A stretch of DNA of 64,000 bases from Aminiphilus circumscriptus DSM 16581 (GTDB lineage: Bacteria > Synergistota > Synergistia > Synergistales > Aminiphilaceae): the NCBI RefSeq assembly GCF_000526375.1, contig NZ_JAFY01000002.1, positions 372,001 to 436,000 of the forward strand. Reading direction: 5' to 3'. The translations under genes and the position numbers were made by a program. The notes below the pieces were generated by a model. It did no database searches, was not told where the DNA came from, and worked only from the letters and a program-made list of their open reading frames with translations. Of the stretch, positions 35,522 to 43,403 are shown piece after piece (the stretch's first letter is position 1; each line of letters starts with the position of its first letter).

Positions 35522-36361
35522 ATGGCATTGGAAGACGGAATCGAAGAACTCCGGCGCAGCGCGGAACATCGGGATGGCTTCGACATCGTCCCCTGGAAAC
35601 TGTGCCGGAAGATCGCCCTCCGGGAAGGAGTCGCTCCCGGAGTGGTGGAGCGAGCCGCCCTGGAAAAGGGGCTCGTTCCCTCGCGCTACGAGCGGAGCCT
35701 GGGGACGCTGGGCATAGCGGGACAAGCCCGCCTCCTCGCCTCCCGGGCGGCGGTGGTGGGCTGCGGCGGCCTGGGCGGGCTGGTGGTGGAACTCCTTGCC
35801 CGGGCAGGGGTGGGACAGCTCGTCCTCATCGACGGGGACACCTTCTCGGACAACAATCTGAACCGGCAGATCCTCTGCACCGAGGCGGACCTGGGGAAAG
35901 CCAAGGCCCTGGTGGCGGCGGAGCGGACAAAGGCGGTGAATGGCGCCGTGGAGGTCTCGCCCTTTCCGGGCTTTCTCGACGCGGACAACGCCGCCTCGCT
36001 CCTCGACGGATGCGGCGTCGCGGTGGACTGCCTCGACAACCACCGCTCCCGGAGGATTCTCTTCGACGCCTGCGCCCGGCTGGGCATTCCCGCAGTGCAC
36101 GGCGCCATCGCCGGATTCTGGGGCCAGGTGGGAACCGTTCTGCCCGGCGACCGGACCCTCCTGGATTTCTGGGGAGACCAGGCGCCGGACAAGGGCGTGG
36201 AGGTCACAACGGGCAATCCTCCCTTTACCCCGGCGCTCGTCTCCTCCCTTGAGGCGGCGGAGGCCGTGAAGGTCCTTCTCGGCATGGAGGAAATCCTCCG
36301 CCACCGGCTGCTCTGGTTCGACCTCCGCATCCAGGAAGCGCAGACCCTGCCCCTGAACTGA
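35522..36361 (+). CDS. ThiF/MoeB/HesA-family adenylating enzyme
   Basis: 279 residues. An N-terminal ~70-residue helical extension leads to the E1-like fold: AVVGCGGLGGLVVELLARAG nucleotide loop, LIDGDTFSDNNLNRQ, VDCLDNHRSRR, and a C-terminal PALVSSLEAAEAVKVLLG. It would adenylate the C-terminus of a small ubiquitin-like sulfur carrier (ThiS/MoaD type). The paired CxxC zinc motifs of MoeB are absent. It lies between larE and an FAD reductase and is only 19 bp from the latter. No MoaD/ThiS-like gene is visible nearby, so its pathway is open. Confidence 0.85.
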   Translation: MALEDGIEELRRSAEHRDGFDIVPWKLCRKIALREGVAPGVVERAALEKGLVPSRYERSLGTLGIAGQARLLASRAAVVGCGGLGGLVVELLARAGVGQLVLIDGDTFSDNNLNRQILCTEADLGKAKALVAAERTKAVNGAVEVSPFPGFLDADNAASLLDGCGVAVDCLDNHRSRRILFDACARLGIPAVHGAIAGFWGQVGTVLPGDRTLLDFWGDQAPDKGVEVTTGNPPFTPALVSSLEAAEAVKVLLGMEEILRHRLLWFDLRIQEAQTLPLN

Positions 36362-36380
36362 GGGAAAGAGAGGGATTTCC

Positions 36381-37541
36381 GTGGAGGAAGCGGCGTTCCG
36401 GGAAGCGGACGTGGTGGTCCTCGGCGGAGGACCGGCGGGAAGCACCTGCGCCTCCGCGCTGGCGGCGTGCGGCTTTTCCGTGATCCTGGCGGAGCGCCGG
36501 CTCTCGGGAGGCGACAAACTCTGCGGCGGCTGTCTCTCCGCGAAAACGCTCCGCTTTCTCTCGGAGGAGATGGACCTTTCCTCCGGCGCTCTCGCCTCGG
36601 AGGGCATTCTCGAGGCCGCGCCGGCGACCTTCGCCTTCGCCTACGGCCTCGGCGACTCCTTCGAGGAGCGCATCGACCCACCCCTCCACTTCGTCCATCG
36701 GGGCCGATACGACGCGTTTCTCCGGGAGCGGAGCCGCCGCCTCGGCGTCGTCGTCACGGAAACGACGGTGCTGCACGCGGACCCCTCCTCGGGTACGGTC
36801 CACCTCGCCGGAGGCGGTCTCCTCCGGGGGCGCTTTCTCGTGGGCGCCGACGGCACACACGGCCCCTCGGGCAAGGCCCTCGCAACGGTCTTCCCCGAGG
36901 AAAGCCGGCGTCCCTCCGCATTCGCCCTCCAGGTGATCATTCCCCGGACAGCGTGGCCCGAAGGACCGGACCACCCCTGCATCTTCTGGAACGTCCCCTC
37001 CGGAGGCTACGGATGGCTCTTCCCGGGGCGGACACGCCTTCTCGCGGGACTCGGCGGCGAAGGCAATTTCTCGTCCTGGAGCCGCTATCCGGCACTCCTC
37101 CGGGATCTTCTCCGGCGAGTCGGCGCGCCGCCCCCGGAACCGGGCACCTTCCGGGGTGCCTTCGTCCCCCTCGCCGGAGAACGGCGGAAGGAGTCCCCGA
37201 GGATCCCTTCCGGAAAGGAACGCCTGCTCCTCGTCGGCGACGCGGCGGGATTCGTCCACCCCATCACGGGGGAGGGCGTTTTCTACGCCCACCTCTCGGG
37301 GCTCTGCGCCGCCCGGAGCATCGCCGCAGCGCTGACGGAACGGGTGAACCCCCTCGAGCGTTACGAAATGTCCCTGGCGGGCATGCACGCCGAGTTCGCC
37401 AGGGCAGCACGGGCGAAATGCTGGCTGCATCTCCCCCTCGGCCCCCTGGGAAAACCCCTGTTCCGCGCCGCCTTCCGGCTCGGCGGTGCGTCCTTCGTCC
37501 GGGCCGTGCACTGGGGCACACTGTCCATCCCGGAGAAATGA
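36381..37541 (+). CDS. FAD-dependent oxidoreductase, geranylgeranyl-reductase-like
   Basis: 386 residues from GTG with GAGAGGGA upstream. FAD-binding signatures are VVVLGGGPAGSTCASALAA at the N-terminus, LVGADGTHGPSGKAL, and LLLVGDAAGFVHPITGEG, which together mark the GGR/PHBH fold. LSGGDKLCGGCLSAKTL is the Cys-containing block of geranylgeranyl reductases. The substrate is probably an isoprenoid or other lipid, bound near the membrane, but this is not certain. It is co-transcribed with the ThiF-type gene 19 bp upstream and ends at a bidirectional terminator. Confidence 0.82.
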   Translation: MEEAAFREADVVVLGGGPAGSTCASALAACGFSVILAERRLSGGDKLCGGCLSAKTLRFLSEEMDLSSGALASEGILEAAPATFAFAYGLGDSFEERIDPPLHFVHRGRYDAFLRERSRRLGVVVTETTVLHADPSSGTVHLAGGGLLRGRFLVGADGTHGPSGKALATVFPEESRRPSAFALQVIIPRTAWPEGPDHPCIFWNVPSGGYGWLFPGRTRLLAGLGGEGNFSSWSRYPALLRDLLRRVGAPPPEPGTFRGAFVPLAGERRKESPRIPSGKERLLLVGDAAGFVHPITGEGVFYAHLSGLCAARSIAAALTERVNPLERYEMSLAGMHAEFARAARAKCWLHLPLGPLGKPLFRAAFRLGGASFVRAVHWGTLSIPEK

Positions 37542-37583
37542 AAAAGGCGCGGCGTGTCCGGGGGATTCTCCGGCACGCCGCGC
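37541..37583 (-). terminator. terminator between convergent genes
   Basis: GCGCGGCGTG and CACGCCGCGC form the stem with an inner CCGG pairing. On the minus strand it is followed by CTTTTTC, so it best terminates the HD-GYP gene; the plus-strand reductase also ends here. Confidence 0.75.
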
Positions 37584-37614
37584 AATCCCGATTCCGTTGT
37601 GCCTCACTCGTTCC

Positions 37615-38835
37615 TCAGAGCTGGCGGAAGATCTCTCCATAGGCTTCCAAAGCGGGAGAGTAAACTTTCTTCCGCTCGATCTGAAGACATTCCTTGATAT
37701 AAATCTTGCTCCCCGACAGATCCAGGGGAACCCGCGCACCCTTTTCGTCGGTCACGCACACCTTGGGCTGGAGCATGTTGCCCTCCGAGGCGGACACCAC
37801 CGTGGCGATCCGCTCGTCCGAGAGGCGCACCACGCTCCCCGGGGGATAGAAGCCGATACCGGAGATGAAACAGCGGCACACGTCGGGATCGAAATGTTCT
37901 CCACTGTAGTAGAGGATGACGTTCAGGGCCTCCTTCACGGAGACGGCGCTCTTGTAGATCCGGTTCGTGGTAAGGGCGTCGAAGGCGTCCGCCACGTGGA
38001 CGATGCTCGCGAGAAGGGGAATCTGCTTTCCCGACAGGCCGTCGGGGTAGCCCTTGCCGTCGAACTGTTCGTGGTGGCTCCGGATCGCGGCGAGAACGAG
38101 GGGATCCGTGATGCCCGCCTTTCGGGCGAGTTCCTCGCTGTGCAGCGAGTGGTGTCGCACCAGGGAGAATTCCTCGGGGGTGAGCTTCCGGGGGGAACCG
38201 AGGACATCCTTCGGGATCAGAAGTTTTCCCAGGTCGAAGCAGAGGCCCGCCACGATGGCGGCCCGAACGAACCCCTCGGGAAAGGGAGCGGAGGCTGCGT
38301 CCAGGGACTGGACGCGCCTCGCCAGGTAACCCGCGAGAAGGGACACGTTGAAGGAGTGCACATGGAGATATTCCTCATGGTTCCTGGGCTCATTGAGGGA
38401 CATGAGCACCTGGGACGTCCGGGCGAGTTCCGCCTCGATCATGTCCGCCACGGCGAAGAGCCCCTCCCCCGAAAAGGGCTTTCCCTCCTCGGGCGGGGCG
38501 TCGAAGGTGCCGGCGAGCCCTCGCAAAATGCGCTCGTTAGTCTCGAAGTCCACCATATGCACGGTGGCATCCAGGGACTGCATGATCGCGGTGATTTCCT
38601 CGGTATCCATCTCCTCCGCGCCGAACTTGAGGTTTACTTCGCGGATTCCCGCATTCTCCAGCTTGCGGAGGATGCTCTGGCGCTGTTTTTCCGTGGCGCC
38701 GATCTCCTCCACGCGAGTTCCCCAGGAGAGCAGCACAGCCCCTGCAACAACAAGATCACTGGCCAGGGTTGCCTCGGGATGGTCGAAGATCTGCTCGACA
38801 GGTACGGTACGAATGTAGGCTCTCGGTTTCTTCAT
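37615..38835 (-). CDS. HD-GYP-domain protein with altered HD motif
   Basis: About 406 residues. An N-terminal region (1-150) with no named domain precedes the HD-GYP fold: HVHSFNVSLLAGYLARR, AGLCFDLGKLLIPKDVL, HHSLHSEELARKAG, HHEQFDGKGYPDGLSG, VADAFDALTTNR. The GYP signature is present, but the HD pair that binds metal is FD here, with Phe replacing His. Cyclic-di-GMP hydrolysis may be weak or lost and the protein may act as a sensor. The start is uncertain: MKKPRAYIR has no good ribosome site, and a GTG 24 codons earlier is possible. Confidence 0.85.
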   Translation of the reverse strand: MKKPRAYIRTVPVEQIFDHPEATLASDLVVAGAVLLSWGTRVEEIGATEKQRQSILRKLENAGIREVNLKFGAEEMDTEEITAIMQSLDATVHMVDFETNERILRGLAGTFDAPPEEGKPFSGEGLFAVADMIEAELARTSQVLMSLNEPRNHEEYLHVHSFNVSLLAGYLARRVQSLDAASAPFPEGFVRAAIVAGLCFDLGKLLIPKDVLGSPRKLTPEEFSLVRHHSLHSEELARKAGITDPLVLAAIRSHHEQFDGKGYPDGLSGKQIPLLASIVHVADAFDALTTNRIYKSAVSVKEALNVILYYSGEHFDPDVCRCFISGIGFYPPGSVVRLSDERIATVVSASEGNMLQPKVCVTDEKGARVPLDLSGSKIYIKECLQIERKKVYSPALEAYGEIFRQL

Positions 38836-38989
38836 GACCGTCGTCGCATGAAAACGACACGCTCCCCCTTCCTCGGACTCTTCCCCTCGCTCCTCGGGCG
38901 GAGCCACGACCGCCGCCCTGCCCCTTCCGATCCGATTCTCCTCCTGTTTTTTGGAGATGCCGGATACGCCTTCGTCATCACATTTTTTG

Positions 38990-39089
38990 GGAATCTCTGA
39001 ATAAGACTACGTCAGTCCCGCAGGGCGCCTCGCAGAGCCTGACGCGACCCGAGTCAAGGAAAAGCGAAAGGCCTTTCTTCAGAGCTTCC
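38990..39089 (+). repeat. 100-bp MITE-like element, copy 5
   Basis: Exactly 100 bp between TTTG (38986-38989) and TTTG (39090-39093). It is the most diverged copy, with six substitutions. One of them (TGATG to TGACG) makes an internal CGTCAG/CTGACG pairing perfect. It lies between the HD-GYP and response-regulator genes. Confidence 0.9.
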
Positions 39090-39270
39090 TTTGGGAAACC
39101 CTGATCAAGTAGGAATCGCCCTCTCTCGATTTTCGATTGCATCGCGTTTTTCCGAGATCGGCACGGCATTTTTCAGAGGCTCCTTTGATTTTACACTGTT
39201 TGAAAAAAAGCGTACAACTCCGGCGGCATGATTCGGCATGATTTCGAGGAACATCCGGAAAGGAAACGAA

Positions 39271-39999
39271 TCACCATCCCCCGGAGTTCTCGGAGCGGTT
39301 CTCTCCGTCGCACAGACGGTACCCCACGCCCGGTTCGGTGAGAATGTATCTGGGAAAACGCGGATCCGGCTCGATCTTGCGCCGAAGATTGCTCATGTTC
39401 ACCCGGAGCAGGTGCCGCCCCTCCTCGTATCCCTCGCCCCAGACGAGACGCAGGATCTGGGTGTGGGTGAGGATCCGTCCCCGGTGGGTCACGAGAACGC
39501 GGAGCATCTCGTATTCCGTGGGAGTGAGGGGAATTTCCAGGTCATCCAGGGTGACGCGCCTCCGTGCAAGGTCCACCGAAAGCCGGCCGATGCGGTGTAA
39601 CGGTTCCTCTTCGGCGGGGGCTGTCCTCCGGAGAACCGCCCGCATGCGCGCCAGAAGCTCGCCCACGGAAAAGGGCTTCGTGAGGTAATCATCGGCCCCC
39701 GCGTCAAGGGCGGCGATCTTGTCCGTCTCTCTCTCCCGGACGGAGAGAACGATCACGTGAACAGCGGACCATTCCCGGAGGTGACGCAGAAAGGCCGTGC
39801 CGTCCATGTCGGGAAGCCCCAGGTCGAGCACGATCAGATCGGGATGTCGGATCGCCGCCAGGGAAAGCCCTTCGTCGCCCCGCTCCGCCTCGGAAACATC
39901 GTACCCCTTGGCCTGGAGGGAAATGTGCAGAAATCGCCGGATGGCCTTTTCGTCGTCCACGACCAGCACGCGGGTCGCCTCGCTTCTCTCGGTGGTCAT
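39271..39999 (-). CDS. kdpE: KdpE-like OmpR-family response regulator
   Basis: 242 residues. The receiver has VLVVDDEKAIRRFL, the phospho-Asp in LIVLDLGLPDMDG, VLSVRE, and Lys in DYLTKPF. The winged-helix output has LTPTEYEMLRVLVTHRGRIL and GVGYRL near its end. The receiver is closest to KdpE by eye. Its ATG overlaps the stop of the sensor kinase gene (ATGA). No kdpFABC potassium pump genes are in the window, so the target may be elsewhere or different. Confidence 0.88.
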   Translation of the reverse strand: MTTERSEATRVLVVDDEKAIRRFLHISLQAKGYDVSEAERGDEGLSLAAIRHPDLIVLDLGLPDMDGTAFLRHLREWSAVHVIVLSVRERETDKIAALDAGADDYLTKPFSVGELLARMRAVLRRTAPAEEEPLHRIGRLSVDLARRRVTLDDLEIPLTPTEYEMLRVLVTHRGRILTHTQILRLVWGEGYEEGRHLLRVNMSNLRRKIEPDPRFPRYILTEPGVGYRLCDGENRSENSGGW

Positions 40000-41561
40000 G
40001 TCCTTCGGCGCTCCTCCTCCTGCGGCTCTTTTTTCTCTTCAGGACGTTCCTCGTCCACGGGAAGACGAATCACCACTTCCGTTCCTCCTCCGGAGCGGCA
40101 ACGCGCCTGGATCGTTCCGCCATGGGCTTCCACGATCCCTCTGCTGATGGAAAGCCCGAGCCCGGTGCCTCCAGGCCCTCCGGGAAAGGCGAGGCGGTGG
40201 AATTTTTCGAAGACGCGCTCCAACTCCGCCTCGGGGATCCCCCGTCCGCGGTCGGCCACGACGATCTCCAGCTCCTCCTCCCGCAGGGAGACGCGCACCT
40301 CCGGAGGCGAGGCATCGCCGCCGTACTTCACCGCATTGTCCAGCACGTTTCCCAGCGCCTGGGCGAGCAGGACGAAATCCGCCCGCAGGGGCGGCAGGTC
40401 CTCGGGAAGCTCCATGCGGACCCGTCCCTCCGCAAAGCGGTCCTCGGTGCGGCGCAGCACCTCGCCCAACAATTCCTCCACGTCGATGAATTCCCTCCGG
40501 AGCGAAAGAGCCCCCGCCTCCAGGCGCGTCATGCCGAGGAGATTCTCCACGAGCTGATTCATGCGCCGCGCCTCGGACCAGGCGGTCTCCACCAACTCAC
40601 TCCGGGCGGCCTCGTCGAGGCGGAAGAGTTCCTTTCCCCCGCCCACTCCCTCTCTGAGCGTGCTCAGCACTCCCTCGATGGAGGAGAGGGGTGTGCGCAG
40701 CTCATGGGAGATGGAGCTGAGCAGGGCACTCTGCATCTTCTCCCTCGCCCGCAGCAGTTCCAGATCCCTGGCGTCGCCGGAGAGGCGAATCCGCTCCAGG
40801 GCCATGTCCGCCTGAATGGCGAACGCCTCAAGCAGGCGACGTCTGGCCGGGTCGAAGGGGTGCTCCGGATCCTGGCACACCGCGAGAATTCCCCGCAAGG
40901 TCCCCGGCTCGCCGAGAGGAACGGAGAGAATCGTCCCGCCCTCCGCCCTTTCCTGCGGCGCGGCTCCGGTCGTTTCGGCATTCCCTCCGGGCGAAGGCGA
41001 TGCGCCGTTCCCGAAGGAGAGCACCGCAGACACGCCGAAAACGGCCCGGACATGAGCCAGAACGGCCCTTTCCGCAGCCGCCGCGTCCCCCGCGGCGGAG
41101 AGATCGCGGCTCAGCTCGAAGAGTGCCTGGGCCTGCCGTTCCCGGGCCAGGGCCGCCCTCGCCTGTTCCCGAACCCGGGAGGTGAGGCTGCTGATCACCA
41201 GACCCACCGAGAGCAGTCCCGCGAAGGTGATGATGTATTCCGAGTCGTTCACAACGAAGGTATAGAAGGGAGGAACCATGAAGAAATCGAAGGCGAGCAC
41301 GCTGAGCACCGACGCGAGGACGGACGGCCCCCTTCCGAGAAAAAGTGCCGACCACACCACCACCGCCAGATAGAGCATGACCAGGTTCGTGGGGGCGATG
41401 AACCAGCGGACGGGAATTCCCAGGAGCGTGACCGCCACCACCAGCAGGAGACTCGTCCCGTAGGCGCGCCGTTTTGCGGCGGCATCGGCGGAACGGGAGC
41501 CTCCCTCGGAGAACGCCGCCATCCAGCCCTGGAGCGCTCGGGGGATCTTTACGTCTTCCAC
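39996..41561 (-). CDS. KdpD-like sensor histidine kinase without the N-terminal KdpD/USP domains
   Basis: About 521 residues from GTG. It begins at the DUF4118 four-helix membrane region (TSLLLVVAVTLLGIPVRWF, APTNLVMLYLAVVV, FFMVPPFYTF). A GAF-like segment (~200-290), HisKA with SSISHELRTPLSSIEGVL, and a catalytic domain with NVLDNAVKYG, DRGRGIP and GGTGLGLSISRG follow. Full KdpD carries about 370 extra N-terminal residues that sense K+ and ATP; these are absent. Probably an orphan-type kinase for the adjoining KdpE-like regulator. Confidence 0.88.
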   Translation of the reverse strand: MEDVKIPRALQGWMAAFSEGGSRSADAAAKRRAYGTSLLLVVAVTLLGIPVRWFIAPTNLVMLYLAVVVWSALFLGRGPSVLASVLSVLAFDFFMVPPFYTFVVNDSEYIITFAGLLSVGLVISSLTSRVREQARAALARERQAQALFELSRDLSAAGDAAAAERAVLAHVRAVFGVSAVLSFGNGASPSPGGNAETTGAAPQERAEGGTILSVPLGEPGTLRGILAVCQDPEHPFDPARRRLLEAFAIQADMALERIRLSGDARDLELLRAREKMQSALLSSISHELRTPLSSIEGVLSTLREGVGGGKELFRLDEAARSELVETAWSEARRMNQLVENLLGMTRLEAGALSLRREFIDVEELLGEVLRRTEDRFAEGRVRMELPEDLPPLRADFVLLAQALGNVLDNAVKYGGDASPPEVRVSLREEELEIVVADRGRGIPEAELERVFEKFHRLAFPGGPGGTGLGLSISRGIVEAHGGTIQARCRSGGGTEVVIRLPVDEERPEEKKEPQEEERRRT

Positions 41562-41815
41562 GGCGCACGCACCTCTCTTTCGGAAAGGACGTTCTCCGCA
41601 CAGGGTGCCAGAAATGCCCCTCTTTGTCCAGACGCCTCCTCCGATCAAGAGGAGGGCAAGGAATCGTGAAATGCCATCAAGATTTCGTCAAGAACGAGGT
41701 CGGATCCATTGCGGCGGACCCGCTCCTTCTTCATACTGATGCTGGATTCATTCCCCCGAATATGCGTATCGTGCGGACGAAGGGGGGAAGATCTTCCGAA
41801 AAGGAGGCGGAGCAC

Positions 41816-42100
41816 ATGACCTCCCTTGTGTCGCTCGCTTTCGATCGTTTCCGGGAGGCGGTGGAGGAAGCCCGCCGACTCGCCCGCGAGGGAGAGACCG
41901 TCAACATCCTCCGAAGTCATGCCACGGGACAGTACATCCTCTGCCTTCCCGGGAACATGGCGGGCAAACTCCAGAACTTCGACGTGGTTCTTCGGGTCGT
42001 TTCTGTGGATGCTACGGAGAGAAAAGGCGATCCACTCTTCCGCGAATCCGGAGACCGGTACGCCTCCGGAAAGGACGGCGAGAAAAGATGCTCTCCCTGA
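41816..42100 (+). CDS. small uncharacterised protein
   Basis: 94 residues, starting at ATG with AAAAGGAGGCGG upstream. I do not recognise it. It has a charged N-terminal helix (FDRFREAVEEARRLAREG) and a beta-rich middle, with a very basic tail. Its 3' end overlaps the next gene by 13 bp, so the two are probably translated together. Confidence 0.5.
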   Translation: MTSLVSLAFDRFREAVEEARRLAREGETVNILRSHATGQYILCLPGNMAGKLQNFDVVLRVVSVDATERKGDPLFRESGDRYASGKDGEKRCSP

Positions 42101-42330
42101 TGGCTTTCGGAAAAAAACGCGGAGCTTCCCTCGGAATTCCCTCTCCGGAGGCGCTGTCCCGTCTTGCTGACGGAAAGCAGATCGAGATCCTCGAAAAAAA
42201 CCCGCTTCTCCTGCACTGCCGAAGCTGCGGCGCTCTCTGGTCCGTGGAGCGCCTTTCCGACGGAACGCTGCCGGCGGACTGGTGGCAGTGCCCCGACAAG
42301 TGCAATCACAGGTGCGGCATCGACATATAG
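42088..42330 (+). CDS. small zinc-ribbon-like protein
   Basis: 80 residues. I do not recognise a named family. HCRSCGALWSVER and WWQCPDKCNHRCG give two CxxC-type pairs, as in a zinc ribbon. It overlaps the gene before it by 13 bp. It is probably cytoplasmic, and a role in nucleic-acid or protein binding would be a guess. Confidence 0.5.
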   Translation: MLSLMAFGKKRGASLGIPSPEALSRLADGKQIEILEKNPLLLHCRSCGALWSVERLSDGTLPADWWQCPDKCNHRCGIDI

Positions 42331-42479
42331 CCGAGCCGCATGCGTGCTCCCACCCTTCCATTCCGGATTCCAATACGCTATGATGATGCCGAGACAAAGA
42401 ACGATTCCGAACCTCTCGCATCGTTCCGGCCCGTCGGAACGAGAATCCCGGCGAACGATCCGGAAGGGAGGGATGGTGT

Positions 42480-43403
42480 GTGGAGAGCGAACTGCACCGG
42501 ACCACCGATCTCTACAAGAAGACCCTTGACTGCCTCTACGACGGCGTCTACGTGACGGACACCCGGCGGATCGTCATCTACTGGAACCATGCGGCGGAAC
42601 GGCTCACGGGCTACACTGCGGCGGAGGTCACGGGACACCGCTGCGCGGACAACATCCTCGTCCACGTGGACGACCAGGGGACATGCCTCTGCGAGAATTC
42701 ATGCCCGCTGGCGGAGACACTCCTGGACGGGAAGATGCGCGAGGCGGATGTCTTTCTCCATCACAAGGAGGGGCATCGGGTTCCCGTGTCCATCCGCGTC
42801 TCGCCCATCACCGACGCACGGGGCGTCGTGGTGGGAGCCGTGGAGGTGTTCAGCGACAACAGCGAGAAGCTCGTCGCTCTGGAAATGGCGGGGATTTTCC
42901 AAGAGATGTCTTTCGCAGACGACCTCACCTGCGCGGGCAACCGGCGCTTTTCGGAGATCTCCCTTCTGGCGAAGATCGATGAGATGCAGGAGAAGGGGTG
43001 GCTCTTCGGCGCATGTCTTCTGGGCGTGGACAACCTGGGGGCAATCAACGAAAAATACGGCCCGGAAACGGGAGACCGGGCGCTCCAGGTGGTGGCCCGG
43101 ACGGTGAAGGGAAGTCTCCGCGCCTTCGATTTCATCGGGCGCTGGGGGGGCGGGAATTTTCTGCTGCTCTTCGCCAACGTGCGCGCCGAGGAAGATCTGG
43201 TCCGCCTCGCGGAGCGCTGCCGCGTCCTCGTCCAGGCCTCCCACTTCCTCTCGCCGGGAGGCGAGTGGGTCTATCCCACGGCCTGCCTCGGCGCCACCCT
43301 CTCCCTTCCCGGAGACACGATGGAGCGTCTCACGGAGCGCCTCTTCAAGGCCCTCGCGGCAACAAAAAAGACTGCGGGACGGAACTCCGTGGTCCTGCTC
43401 TAA
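42480..43403 (+). CDS. PAS-GGDEF protein with degenerate active site
   Basis: 307 residues from GTG with GGGAGGGA upstream; cytoplasmic. The PAS domain (~10-130) contains CLYDGVYVTDTRRIVIYWN and Cys-rich CADNILVHVDDQGTCLCENS, seen in a known PAS-GGDEF subgroup. The GGDEF domain (~150-300) aligns from DDLTCAGNRRFSEI on, but the signature is RWGGGNFLLLF, so GGGNF replaces GG[DE]EF and the key acidic residue is lost. It is probably not a cyclase and may act through its PAS domain. Its stop overlaps by 3 bp the reconstructed end of the convergent phosphatase gene. Confidence 0.85.
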   Translation: MESELHRTTDLYKKTLDCLYDGVYVTDTRRIVIYWNHAAERLTGYTAAEVTGHRCADNILVHVDDQGTCLCENSCPLAETLLDGKMREADVFLHHKEGHRVPVSIRVSPITDARGVVVGAVEVFSDNSEKLVALEMAGIFQEMSFADDLTCAGNRRFSEISLLAKIDEMQEKGWLFGACLLGVDNLGAINEKYGPETGDRALQVVARTVKGSLRAFDFIGRWGGGNFLLLFANVRAEEDLVRLAERCRVLVQASHFLSPGGEWVYPTACLGATLSLPGDTMERLTERLFKALAATKKTAGRNSVVLL

